Shown here: positions 1-8,732 of the stretch, piece by piece
Layout of the letters: each line of letters starts with the position of its first letter
How positions within the stretch are numbered: position 1 is the stretch's first letter
Assembly (NCBI GenBank): GCA_018816095.1
Contig: JAHIWP010000024.1
Location: 1 to 64,000, forward strand
From: Gammaproteobacteria bacterium
GTDB lineage: Bacteria > Pseudomonadota > Gammaproteobacteria > Pseudomonadales > Pseudomonadaceae
DNA length: 64,000 nucleotides
Reading direction: 5' to 3'
The notes under the pieces: model-generated
The model's database searches: none
What the model saw: the letters and a program-made list of their open reading frames with translations, nothing else
Told to the model about the DNA's origin: nothing
Translations under genes and position numbers: made by a program

Positions 1-141
1 GAAGCTTTGGGATGGCCTTGGACTGGTCTCAATACTGGATACGATTAATCGGCTTAGCCGTATAACCTGAACCGCCGTATACGGAACCGTACGTACGGTG
101 GTGTGAGAGGACGGCAGATGTGAATCTGCCTCCTACTCGAT
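1..141 (+). mobile_element. Group II intron, 3' end (domains V and VI)
   Basis: Bases 69-104 fold like domain V: the 9-bp stem ACCGCCGTA/TACGGTGGT carries one G-U pair, has a CG bulge on its 3' side and a distal hairpin ACG-GAAC-CGT. A short linker leads to a domain VI hairpin at about 104-138. Its upper stem GGCAGAT/ATCTGCC is closed by a GTGA loop. Its lower stem pairs GAGAGGA with TCCT-A-CTC and leaves A135 bulged, as expected of the branch-point adenosine. The intron would end at T141 (sequence CTCGAT), six bases after that A. Bases 1-68 should be the end of domain IV; I cannot identify a maturase C-terminus there. The element lies 24 bp beyond the glpD stop and in the opposite orientation. 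Confidence 0.8.
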
Positions 142-165
142 GCTGCAATTTATCCCTCAAACGGC

Positions 166-1707
166 TCAGAGCACGGGCGCCGCTTGCGGGCTACGGGCGG
201 ATTCGAGCTGCAGGTAACTGTCGAGTTTGGCTTGCTGCGACGCCGTGGTGAACAGGCCCAGCTTGCTACGTCGCCAGAGAATATCCTCGGCCTGCACGGC
301 CCATTCTTCTTGGCATAAATAATCGACTTCACGGGCGTAGAGGCTGCCGCCGAGGTGCTCACCTAGATCGTCGAGGCTGCTCACGCCCTTGAGCATTATC
401 CAGCTGCGGCTGCCGTAGCTGCTGGCCCAACGCCGCGCCAGCGAGGTGGGCAGCCAGTCAAAACGTGCGCACAGCGCTTCGATCAACCCGCTTTGGCTGT
501 CCAGTTGTTCGGCGCCGGGCAGCAGGCTGCTGGCCGTCCAGCGTGGGCCCATCTTCGGGAAGAAGGGCGCCAGTTGCGCCAGCGCCGACTCAGCCAGCTT
601 GCGGTAGGTGGTGAGCTTACCGCCGAACACCGACAGCAGCGGTGCTTCGCCAGGGTGGCCGGAGAGTGACAGGGTGTAGTCGCGGGTGACCGCCGACGGG
701 TCATCTGATTCGTCGTCACACAATGGGCGCACGCCAGCATAGGTGTGCAGGATGTCATCGTGGGTTAACTGCTTTTTGAAGTGAGCGTTGACCACGTTCA
801 ACAGGTAATCGGTTTCTTCTGCGCTGATCGCCACCTTGGCTGGGTCGCCTTGGTATTCGCGGTCCGTGGTACCGATCAGGGTGAAGCGCTCCTGATACGG
901 AATGGCGAAGACAATACGGCGGTCTTCGTTCTGCAGGATGTACGCCTGCTCGCCCTCGAACAGGCGCGGCACGACGATATGGCTGCCCTGGATCAGGCGA
1001 ATGCCGTACGGCGATTCCTGCTTGAGGTCTTCACGGATAAAGCGCACCACCCAGGGACCGGCGGCGTTGACCAGGGCGCGGGCGCGAATCGAAAACAGGC
1101 TGCCGTCGCTGCGCTCCAAGTGGATATGCCACAGGCCTTTGCTGCGCCTAGCGCTAACGCAACGGGTACGGCTGTGCACGTGCGCGCCTTTTTCGCGGGC
1201 GGCCATGGCATTGAGTACCACCAGGCGGGCGTCGTCGACCCAGCAGTCGGAATATTCAAAACCGCGGCTGATTTCGGCTTTCAGTGGGCTGCCCGCGCCG
1301 AAGCGCAAACTGCGTGACCCTGCCAGCTGCTCGCGCTTGCCTAGGTGATCATAGAGGAACAGTCCTGCACGGATCATCCAGGCCGGGCGTAAGTGGGGGC
1401 GATGGGGCAGGATAAAACGCATGGGTTTGACGATGTGTGGCGCCATGTTCAACAGCACTTCGCGCTCGGCCAATGCTTCGCGCACCAGGCGAAACTCGTA
1501 GTGTTCGAGGTAGCGCAGGCCGCCATGGATCAGTTTGCTGCTGGCCGATGAGGTGTGCTGCGCCAAGTCGTCCTTTTCACAAAGGAACACGGACAAACCG
1601 CGTCCAGCTGCATCGGCGGCGATCCCGACACCATTGATGCCTCCGCCGATCACGGCAAGGTCATAGACTTCAGCGAGTGGCGTGTGGCTGGCGAGACGAG
1701 TAGGCAT
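166..1707 (-). CDS. glpD: Aerobic glycerol-3-phosphate dehydrogenase GlpD
   Basis: This 513-aa membrane-associated flavoprotein oxidises glycerol-3-phosphate to dihydroxyacetone phosphate and passes electrons to the quinone pool. An N-terminal Rossmann FAD-binding motif (IGGGINGVGIAADAAGRG, residues about 20-37) is followed by the family segment HTSSASSKLIHGGLRYLE. FAD-dependent oxidase signatures continue through the middle (VNAAGPW, GTTDREYQGD, GGKLTTYRKLAE), ahead of a C-terminal DAO_C region. Length is normal for the family. It lies downstream of glpR on the same strand, 134 bp away, and a candidate GlpR operator sits just upstream of its start. The 3' flank carries the group II intron end, so its native terminator may be displaced. 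Confidence 0.97.
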   Translation of the reverse strand: MPTRLASHTPLAEVYDLAVIGGGINGVGIAADAAGRGLSVFLCEKDDLAQHTSSASSKLIHGGLRYLEHYEFRLVREALAEREVLLNMAPHIVKPMRFILPHRPHLRPAWMIRAGLFLYDHLGKREQLAGSRSLRFGAGSPLKAEISRGFEYSDCWVDDARLVVLNAMAAREKGAHVHSRTRCVSARRSKGLWHIHLERSDGSLFSIRARALVNAAGPWVVRFIREDLKQESPYGIRLIQGSHIVVPRLFEGEQAYILQNEDRRIVFAIPYQERFTLIGTTDREYQGDPAKVAISAEETDYLLNVVNAHFKKQLTHDDILHTYAGVRPLCDDESDDPSAVTRDYTLSLSGHPGEAPLLSVFGGKLTTYRKLAESALAQLAPFFPKMGPRWTASSLLPGAEQLDSQSGLIEALCARFDWLPTSLARRWASSYGSRSWIMLKGVSSLDDLGEHLGGSLYAREVDYLCQEEWAVQAEDILWRRSKLGLFTTASQQAKLDSYLQLESARSPQAAPVL

Positions 1708-1737
1708 AGGGCACCGAAAGTCAGTATTGAACTTTTA

Positions 1738-1755
1738 ATGTTCACTTTCGAAAAT
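1738..1755. promoter_or_regulatory. Candidate GlpR operator upstream of glpD
   Basis: ATGTTCA-CTTT-CGAAAAT is an 18-bp interrupted palindrome. It matches the known GlpR operator (ATGTTCG-N4-CGAACAT) at six of seven bases in each arm. It lies 31-48 bp upstream of the glpD start codon, where a repressor could block transcription. A further half-site-like CGAATAT lies at about 1764-1770. Confidence 0.7.
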
Positions 1756-1841
1756 ATGCTAGTCGAATATGCACAGCTTCGCCACCCCGCAATGCGCTTT
1801 CGCGCCCAGTGGTCATCGATGTTTAACGTAGGAGTGTTGGC

Positions 1842-2600
1842 TTACACCAGGTCGAGCTGCACCTTGTGTTCAGCCAGCAGACGATTGACTGCAATAGAGG
1901 GGGCTGCATCGGTGAACAGCCGGTCGACCAGCGCGATTGAGCCTAAACGCACCACAGCATTTCGGCCGAATTTGCTCGAGTCGACGGCTAAAAACACCTG
2001 GCGGGCGTTGCTGATGATGGCCTGGGAGACCCTCACCTCTTGGTAGTCGAAGTCGAGCAGGCTACCGTCTTCATCGATGCCGCTGATGCCGACCAGAGCG
2101 AAGTCGACCTTGAACTGCTGGATAAAATCCACCGCCGCCTGGCCCACCACACCGCCATCGCTGCGCACCGTGCCGCCGGCCAGCAGCACTTCGAAGTCCG
2201 CCTTAGCGCTGAGCTGAGCCGCCACGTGCAGGTTGTTGGTGATGATTTTCAGGCCCTTGTGGCCCAGCAGTTCACGGGCAATCGCCTCTGTGGTGGTGCC
2301 GATGTTGATAAACAGCGAGGCGTGGTCGGGGATCTGCGCGGCGACGGCGGCGGCGATGCGCTGCTTCTCATCGCGCATCAGACCGGCCCGCATGCTGTAA
2401 GCGGTGTTCTGGATGCTTGAGCTTTCACTCGCAGCGCCGCCGTGGGTGCGGCGCAGTAAACCCTGCTCGGCGAGCTGGTTGATGTCGCGACGAATGGTTT
2501 GCGGCGTCACAGCAAAGGCCTGAGCCAACTCGTCAATGCTGACATAGCCGCGCTCGCGGGCAAGCTCGAGAATATCGTGTTGGCGGGGCGGCAGGGTCAT
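1842..2600 (-). CDS. glpR: Glycerol-3-phosphate regulon repressor GlpR (DeoR family)
   Basis: This is a 252-aa DeoR-family repressor. The N-terminal winged helix-turn-helix spans about residues 6-58 ([22 protein letters not shown], then LLRRTHGGA). The C-terminal DeoR sensor domain resembles sugar-phosphate isomerases and contains [27 protein letters not shown] and VGISGID, the phosphate-binding loops that sense glycerol-3-phosphate. It lies directly upstream of glpD on the same strand and back to back with ybaK-glpK. Candidate operators occur on both sides, which supports control of both arms. Start chosen at the ATG after an AAGGAGCC-like ribosome site. Confidence 0.95.
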   Translation of the reverse strand: MTLPPRQHDILELARERGYVSIDELAQAFAVTPQTIRRDINQLAEQGLLRRTHGGAASESSSIQNTAYSMRAGLMRDEKQRIAAAVAAQIPDHASLFINIGTTTEAIARELLGHKGLKIITNNLHVAAQLSAKADFEVLLAGGTVRSDGGVVGQAAVDFIQQFKVDFALVGISGIDEDGSLLDFDYQEVRVSQAIISNARQVFLAVDSSKFGRNAVVRLGSIALVDRLFTDAAPSIAVNRLLAEHKVQLDLV

Positions 2601-2640
2601 AAGGGCTCCTTGAGAGTGCGCGGCATTATAGACTGGCTCG

Positions 2641-2777
2641 GGTGAATGTTATGGCCACCATCCATGGCGGCCACCCTACGGGTCGTCGCTGCGCGACGTT
2701 AAAAATGATTCCTGATCATTTTTAACGGCCATGCATCCACAGCGGTTACCTTGCAGGCCTTTGCTGTGCGACGTTAA
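2641..2777. repeat. Intergenic repeat mosaic with a perfect 12-bp hairpin
   Basis: The glpR-ybaK spacer holds a perfect hairpin at 2698-2726: arms GTTAAAAATGAT and ATCATTTTTAAC with loop TCCTG. The first arm overlaps the segment GCTGCGCGACGTTAA (2688-2702), which recurs with one mismatch as GCTGTGCGACGTTAA at 2763-2777. The piece CCACCCTACGG at 2671-2681 is, in reverse, the GTAGGGTGG motif that heads the inverted-repeat elements at 17441 and 24004. I read this as remains of small mobile repeats. No gene is visible here. Confidence 0.55.
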
Positions 2778-2828
2778 TAACTGCCATAGACCGCTTTTTC
2801 GGCTAAGGTACGCCAAATTTTTCAAATT

Positions 2829-2846
2829 GTTTTCACATTCGAACAT
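2829..2846. promoter_or_regulatory. Candidate GlpR operator overlapping the ybaK start
   Basis: GTTTTCA-CATT-CGAACAT has the same 7-4-7 layout as the glpD-proximal site; its right arm matches the GlpR consensus exactly. The last two bases are the AT of the ybaK start codon. Occupancy would block transcription or initiation of ybaK-glpK, so it could make that arm glycerol-inducible. Confidence 0.62.
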
Positions 2847-3315
2847 GACCCCAGCCATTGATCTGCTGAAAAAAGCCAAAGCGGTGCATCAGGTGCACAG
2901 TTACCACCACGACCCCAAGGCCGCTTCCTACGGGTTGGAAGCGGCGGAAAAGCTCAATCTGCCACCTGCTCAGGTGTTCAAAACCTTGCTGGCCGCCAGT
3001 GAGAAGGGTGAGTTGTTGGTCTCGGTGGTGCCCGTAGTGGGCACGCTAGACTTGAAAGCGCTGGCCCAGGCTGCAGGCGTGAAGAAAGCCGATATGGCAG
3101 ACCCGGTTGCGGCGCAACGGGCCACCGGTTACTTGCTCGGCGGTATCAGCCCGCTGGGGCAGAAGAAGCGGCTGCGTACTTTTATCGATGAGTCTGCTCA
3201 ACAGCTGCCCAGCCTCTACGTCAGTGCCGGGCGGCGCGGGCTGGAGGTGCAGTTGGAGCCCGCTGTGCTGGCGCAACTGACGCAGGCGCTGTTTGCGCCC
3301 ATTGGCCGCGCCTAG
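2845..3315 (+). CDS. ybaK: Cys-tRNA(Pro)/Cys-tRNA(Cys) deacylase YbaK/EbsC
   Basis: This 156-aa single-domain protein of the YbaK/ProX editing family hydrolyses Cys-tRNA mischarged on tRNA-Pro. Family features are a basic N-terminus (LLKKAKAVHQVHSYHHDPKAASYGLEAAEKL), the conserved KTLLAA strand, the VVPVVGTLDLKALAQAAGVKKADMADP segment and the TGYLLGGISPLGQKKRLRTFID core. The frame is open further upstream (to 2731), but homologous sequence begins at this ATG. glpK follows 39 bp downstream, so the two are probably cotranscribed. In other Pseudomonas, as I recall, ybaK also sits at the glp locus, next to glpF, which is missing here. Confidence 0.9.
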   Translation: MTPAIDLLKKAKAVHQVHSYHHDPKAASYGLEAAEKLNLPPAQVFKTLLAASEKGELLVSVVPVVGTLDLKALAQAAGVKKADMADPVAAQRATGYLLGGISPLGQKKRLRTFIDESAQQLPSLYVSAGRRGLEVQLEPAVLAQLTQALFAPIGRA

Positions 3316-3354
3316 CATCCCGCTCTACCACCGAATAAGAATAAGGAAACTCGC

Positions 3355-4842
3355 ATGTCTCATTACCTGCTTGCTATCGACCAAGGCACCACCAGCAGTC
3401 GTGCCATTGTGTTCAGTGCCCAGGGGCTACCCGTGGCGCGCGCGCAGCAGGAGTTCAAACAGTATTTTCCTCAGGATGGCTGGGTTGAACATGACGGTGA
3501 AGAGCTGTGGCTGAGCACCCTCAAGGTTTGCCGTGAGGCGCTTAAGCAGTGCGGTTTGCGTGCCAGTGATGTGGCGGCGATCGGTATCACCAATCAGCGT
3601 GAAACCACGTTGGTGTGGGATGCGCAGACCGGTACGCCGATCCACCCGGCGATTGTCTGGCAGGATCGACGCACCGCTGATTACTGCGCTGAGCTTAAGG
3701 ACGCCGGCCATGAAGCGGCGGTGGCGGCCAAAACCGGCCTGTTGATCGACCCGTATTTCTCCGCCACCAAGCTGCGCTGGATCCTGCACAAAGTCCCCGG
3801 TGCCCGTGAGCGGGCCGAGCGCGGTGAGCTGCGTTTCGGCACCGTGGATTCTTTCCTGCTGTGGCGTTTGACCGGTGGTAAGTCGCACAAGACCGATGCC
3901 AGCAACGCCTCGCGCACCTTGCTGTTCAACATCCATACCCAACAGTGGGATGAAGAGCTGCTCAAGCTGTTTGAAATCCCCGCCAGTCTGTTGCCTGAAG
4001 TGCTCGACTGCGCCGCTGATTTCGGCACTACCGACGCCAGCCTGCTCGGCGCCTCTATTCCGGTGTTAGGCATGGCCGGTGATCAGCAGGCCGCGTTGAT
4101 CGGTCAGGCCTGCTTTGAGCCAGGCATGGTGAAAAGCACCTATGGCACGGGTTGCTTCATGATTCAGAACACCGGCAGCACGCCAGTGATCTCGAAGAAT
4201 CGTCTGCTCACTACGGTTGGCTATCGCTTGAATGGCCAGGTTACCTATGCGGTGGAGGGCAGTATCTTCGTCGCCGGTGCCGCCGTGCAGTGGCTGCGTG
4301 ATGGCATCAAGCTAATTAGTCACGCCCGCGATACTGAAGCGCTGGCCGAGCAGACTGGCGATGCCTGCGGGGTCTATTTGGTGCCAGCCTTTACCGGCCT
4401 CGGTGCGCCGTACTGGGATCCGAAAGCCCGTGGCGCGATATTTGGCCTGACCCGCGACACCGGGATTAAGGAGATTGTCACTGCCGGCCTGCAGTCGGTG
4501 TGCTATCAGACCCGGGACCTGCTCGAAGCCATGCGCCAGGACGGCTCTGTAGAGCCCAGCGCACTGCGGGTGGATGGCGGCATGGTGGAGAACAATTGGG
4601 TTATGCAGTTCTTGGCCGACATCCTGGGTGTGCCAGTTGAGCGCCCTGAAGTCACTGAAACCACCGCGCTGGGCGTCGCCTATTTGGCCGGCCTGCAGGC
4701 CGGGATTTATACGGACCTGGCAAGCATCGCCCGTCACTGGCACCGTCAGCAGCGTTTCGAGCCGCGCATGGCCGATAGCCATCGCAGCAAGCTGTATGAC
4801 GGTTGGCTGGATGCAGTGACCCGGGTGCGCAGCGAGAACTAA
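3355..4842 (+). CDS. glpK: Glycerol kinase GlpK
   Basis: This 495-aa FGGY-family kinase phosphorylates glycerol to glycerol-3-phosphate, the substrate of GlpD and inducer of GlpR. The N-terminal phosphate-binding segment is [16 protein letters not shown]. Glycerol-binding residues lie in [13 protein letters not shown] and [10 protein letters not shown]. The C-terminal FGGY signature region contains [29 protein letters not shown] and [28 protein letters not shown]. Length is typical. A ribosome site (AAGGAAA) lies 6 bp before the ATG. It follows ybaK with no glpF permease between them; I see no other glycerol facilitator in the window. No convincing terminator follows. Confidence 0.97.
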   Translation: MSHYLLAIDQGTTSSRAIVFSAQGLPVARAQQEFKQYFPQDGWVEHDGEELWLSTLKVCREALKQCGLRASDVAAIGITNQRETTLVWDAQTGTPIHPAIVWQDRRTADYCAELKDAGHEAAVAAKTGLLIDPYFSATKLRWILHKVPGARERAERGELRFGTVDSFLLWRLTGGKSHKTDASNASRTLLFNIHTQQWDEELLKLFEIPASLLPEVLDCAADFGTTDASLLGASIPVLGMAGDQQAALIGQACFEPGMVKSTYGTGCFMIQNTGSTPVISKNRLLTTVGYRLNGQVTYAVEGSIFVAGAAVQWLRDGIKLISHARDTEALAEQTGDACGVYLVPAFTGLGAPYWDPKARGAIFGLTRDTGIKEIVTAGLQSVCYQTRDLLEAMRQDGSVEPSALRVDGGMVENNWVMQFLADILGVPVERPEVTETTALGVAYLAGLQAGIYTDLASIARHWHRQQRFEPRMADSHRSKLYDGWLDAVTRVRSEN

Positions 4843-4996
4843 CGCCCCTTATGCAGGCCCGGTTCGCCGCCGGGTCTGTGTCAAAACGATTGACCCCTTG
4901 GTTGTGCTGTACGGCCCATTTCATGTCCGGCTGTAGCGGCGTTCGCGTGGCTGTTTGCGGCATGCTTGGGCATGACTAAATGATGGAGGTGGTTTT

Positions 4997-5797
4997 ATGC
5001 AGCTCGATTTTTACCAGATTGATGCCTTCGCCCAGCGCGCCTTCAGTGGCAACCCGGCGATGGTCTATCGCTTAGACAGTTGGCTTGATGATGCCTTGAT
5101 GCAGCAGATTGCCGCCGAGCATAACCTGGCGGAAACCGCGTTTGTGGTGAAGGAGGGCGCGGCCTGGCATATCCGTTGGTTTACCCCGTCTGCTGAAGTG
5201 CCACTGTGCGGTCATGCCACCCTGGCGGCGGCCCATGTGCTATTTGAGCAATATGACGAGCCGGGTGAGGTGATCAACTTCACCTGCTTGTCCGGCGCGC
5301 TGCGAGTCAGTCGCGCAGGCGCCAGGCTGGTGCTGGATTTCCCTGTGCGTCGGGCCCAGTCCTGTGAGCTGCGCGCAGAGGTGGAACAGGCCCTGGGTCT
5401 ACCCGTGCAGCGTGTGCTGGCGTTGCACGAAGGGCCGGGTATTCAGGAGCTACTGGCGATATTGCCCAGTGAGGCGGCCGTGCGGGCCTGTCAGCCCGAC
5501 ATGGCCGTGCTGGCGAAATTGCCGGGGCTGGGCCTGTTGATCAGCGCGCCCGGTGAACAGCACGATTTTGTCTCGCGCTACTTTGCGCCCGCCATCGGCA
5601 TCAATGAGGACCCGGTCACCGGCTCGACCCACTGCATCCTCACGCCTTATTGGGCCGAGCAACTCGGCAAGAATGCCCTGAGTGCTTACCAATGTTCTGC
5701 GCGCGGCGGCGAGCTGCATTGTGAACTGGCGGGGGAGCGGGTAAAGATTGCCGGCCAGGCGGTGATGGTCGCCAGTGGCCGGCTCTTGCTGCCGTGA
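4997..5797 (+). CDS. PhzF-family isomerase
   Basis: This is a 266-aa protein of the PhzF/YddE epimerase-like family, with two halves of similar fold. The family catalytic glutamate is present in EHNLAETAFVV (about residue 45). The second-half motifs DPVTGSTHC and SARGGELHCEL are also present. Family members act in phenazine synthesis, but most are orphan enzymes of unknown substrate; no phenazine genes surround it, so the role stays open. A strong ribosome site (GGAGGT) precedes the ATG. It ends 5 bp before the convergent ABC ATPase gene. Confidence 0.88.
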   Translation: MQLDFYQIDAFAQRAFSGNPAMVYRLDSWLDDALMQQIAAEHNLAETAFVVKEGAAWHIRWFTPSAEVPLCGHATLAAAHVLFEQYDEPGEVINFTCLSGALRVSRAGARLVLDFPVRRAQSCELRAEVEQALGLPVQRVLALHEGPGIQELLAILPSEAAVRACQPDMAVLAKLPGLGLLISAPGEQHDFVSRYFAPAIGINEDPVTGSTHCILTPYWAEQLGKNALSAYQCSARGGELHCELAGERVKIAGQAVMVASGRLLLP

Positions 5798-5802
5798 GCT
5801 GA

Positions 5803-6905
5803 TTAGCTGTCGCTGCTGTAGCGGCGGACGCCCGACTCGCCCAGGCTGGCTTGCGTGGCAATACTGCCGGGCACCGCAAACGCCACCAGGTGATCAGCTT
5901 CCACGCGAATACCAACCTGCTGCCCCGGTTGGTGGTCGGCGTGGCTGGGGAAAATCGCTTCCAGCTGGCTGCCTGTTGGCAGTTGCAGGCGATACAGGGT
6001 GGCTGCGCCGAGGAAGGTTTTGCCGACAATTAAGGCTTTTTGCGTGCTATCTGGGTCGTAAATGATGTCATCCGGGCGCAGCAAAACATCCACGGCGCTG
6101 CCGACGGGCCAGGTGTAGGCACGGTTACCACGAATTAACCCCAGTTCGGTTTGCACGGCTTCTGGGCTGAGCATCTGCCCGCGAATGAAATAGCCCTGGC
6201 CGATGAAGCTGGCGACGAAGGGGGTGAGCGGTTCGTGGTAAAGGTTGAACGGGGTGTCCCACTGCTCCAATTTGCCTTCCTTGAATACACCCACCTGATC
6301 GCTAACGGCAAAGGCCTCTTCCTGGTCATGTGTGACCAGAATCGCGCTGGTGCCGCGGGCCTTGAGGATGTCGCGCACTTCATGGCTCAAGCGCCGACGC
6401 AATTCACCGTCAAGGTTGGAGAAGGGCTCGTCGAGCAGCAGTAGCTGCGGCTCCGGTGCCAGTGCACGGGCCAGGGCGACGCGCTGTTGCTGGCCGCCGG
6501 AGAGTTCATGTGGGTAGCGTTTCGCCAGATGACTGAGCTTGACCATCTCCAGCAGCTCACCGGTAATGCGCTCAGAGTTCGGCTGCTTACGGATGCCGAA
6601 GGTGATGTTCTCCGCCACGCTGAGGTGCGGGAACAAGGCGTAATCCTGAAAGACCATGCCGATCCGACGTTTTTCCGGCGCTAGGGTGTAGCCCGTTTTG
6701 GAGATGATTTGATCGGCCAGCTGGATCTCGCCTTCCAGCACGGGCTCGAAGCCGGCAATAGCGCGCAGCGTCGTGGTCTTGCCACAGCCCGAGGGGCCGA
6801 GCAGGCAGCCGATATCACCCGCATTCAGGTGCAGATTAAGGTGCTGCACCACTTTATGTTCAGGGTAGCCGCAGCTCAGTTCGCGCAGGGTTAGCAGGGC
6901 TGGAT

Positions 6906-6909
<4 letters not shown>
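5803..6909 (-). CDS. ABC transporter ATP-binding protein (FbpC/PotA type), orphan
   Basis: This 368-aa ATPase couples ATP hydrolysis to import. It has Walker A (GPSGCGKTT, about residue 38), the Q-loop [12 protein letters not shown], signature [15 protein letters not shown], Walker [13 protein letters not shown] and the switch histidine in [17 protein letters not shown]-terminal TOBE-like region follows residue 240. The layout resembles ferric iron or polyamine importers. No permease or binding-protein gene lies nearby. Its ATG overlaps the argF stop by 4 bp (ATGA), so it is translationally coupled to argF. As I recall, the same argF neighbour is found in P. aeruginosa. Confidence 0.92.
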
Positions 6910-7826
<917 letters not shown>

Positions 7827-7939
7827 CGTTAACTACCTTTTGACAGCGAGGCGCAGGTTCAAGGGCCGAGTGAAATAGAAGAAACGGCAGAACCTACGGC
7901 TTAGGGCCGCACCATGCGACGAAACGGGGAAGGCGCGAT

Positions 7940-7967
7940 CTTATAAGTAAATGGCGAACAGGCGCAA
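7940..7967 (-). promoter_or_regulatory. Candidate sigma-70 promoter of argF
   Basis: Read on the minus strand, TTGCGC (-35) and TATAAG (-10) are separated by 16 bp, ahead of argF. The 331-bp argF-lipoprotein spacer holds this promoter, the palindrome at 8029, and the leader hairpin of the downstream gene. I did not find a clear ArgR box. Confidence 0.5.
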
Positions 7968-8028
7968 ACCACTCGCGATTACACTAGCATTATTCGATTT
8001 GTAAGCCTGAACCCATAATCGTTGTGAG

Positions 8029-8050
8029 AGATGTCATAAAAACGACATCT
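8029..8050. promoter_or_regulatory. Inverted repeat AGATGTC-N8-GACATCT, possible operator
   Basis: Two perfect 7-bp arms, AGATGTC and GACATCT, flank an A-rich 8-bp centre. The position, between the divergent argF and lipoprotein genes, and the 22-bp span suit a dimeric regulator. I do not recognise the regulator. Confidence 0.45.
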
Positions 8051-8139
8051 GTGGTTGAACTCGAAATGCGTGGAAATTAGGATGCGCCCGCCTTTCCGAG
8101 GCAATGCATTGCCCCGCAACGGGGTGTCCATGGAACGTT

Positions 8140-8158
8140 TATGAAACGGAGTTTCATA
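8140..8158 (+). promoter_or_regulatory. Start-region hairpin enclosing the ribosome-binding site
   Basis: TATGAAAC-GGA-GTTTCATA is an 8-bp perfect stem whose loop carries the GGA of the ribosome site and whose 3' end is the A of the lipoprotein ATG. An overlapping palindrome, GTTTCATATGAAAC (8151-8164), offers an alternative fold centred on the start codon. A second hairpin, CCCCG-CAA-CGGGG, lies at 8112-8124. Confidence 0.5.
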
Positions 8159-8589
8159 TGAAACATTTTGCATCTATCGCCGCTATCTCTGCTTTTGCCC
8201 TGCTGACCGGCTGTGCCAGCCAGAACGTCAGCCAACCAACTCTGCCGCTGGGCGGCGCAGTTGAAACAGGCCTGAAAGCAGACGTGAAAGTGGGTGAAAC
8301 CATCTCGGGTGAGTCTTCGGTGAACATTCTGTTCAGCGTGATCAAGTTCGGTGGTGATACCCAGTTCGCCGACGGCGTAACCTACGGTGGTGGCGAAGGT
8401 GGTTTTGCGCTGGGTCTTGACCCGGTTGCTTCCGCCAAGTCCGCAGCTGCATACAAAGCGGTCAAGGCTTCGGGTGCTGACGTGATCGTCGCCCCGCGTT
8501 ACGAAGTTAATGTGCAGGACTACTTCGTATACAAAACCGTTAACGTCAAAGTGACTGGTAACAAAGGTACTGTCACTTCGATCCGTTAA
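8158..8589 (+). CDS. Small outer-membrane or periplasmic lipoprotein of unknown function
   Basis: This is a 143-aa protein. The N-terminus is a lipoprotein signal: MKHF, a hydrophobic run (ASIAAISAFALL) and the lipobox LTGC with the lipidated Cys at residue 18. The mature part is alanine-, glycine- and valine-rich with predicted beta character (LKADVKVGETISGESSVNILF, ADGVTYGGGEGGFALGLDP) and ends in alternating hydrophobic strands. I do not recognise a named family. The frame stays open upstream to 8104, but the signal peptide fixes this start. Translation may be influenced by the hairpin covering the ribosome site. Confidence 0.85.
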   Translation: MKHFASIAAISAFALLTGCASQNVSQPTLPLGGAVETGLKADVKVGETISGESSVNILFSVIKFGGDTQFADGVTYGGGEGGFALGLDPVASAKSAAAYKAVKASGADVIVAPRYEVNVQDYFVYKTVNVKVTGNKGTVTSIR

Positions 8590-8606
8590 GGTCTCGACGC
8601 TTTAGT

Positions 8607-8635
8607 GAATCGGTGGGCATGATGCCCGCCGATTC
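8607..8635 (+). terminator. Hairpin after the lipoprotein gene
   Basis: GAATCGGTGGGC and GCCCGCCGATTC form a 12-bp stem with one G-U pair and an ATGAT loop, 17 bp past the stop codon. No U-run follows, so it may act as a weak terminator or protect the transcript. Confidence 0.5.
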
Positions 8636-8732
8636 ATAAGACAAAGCCTACTGGTGCCTTTCTTTGGCCGGCACCATAGTTCGATTCTGGCGACCTGTGC
8701 GGTCGTTTCGAATCAGAACAAGAGGCCAGGCC

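Noticed and set aside
4843..4905. Possible terminator after glpK (CCCGG and CCGGG arms)
   Set aside because: The stem has only 5 bp and no U-run follows; I would not call it.
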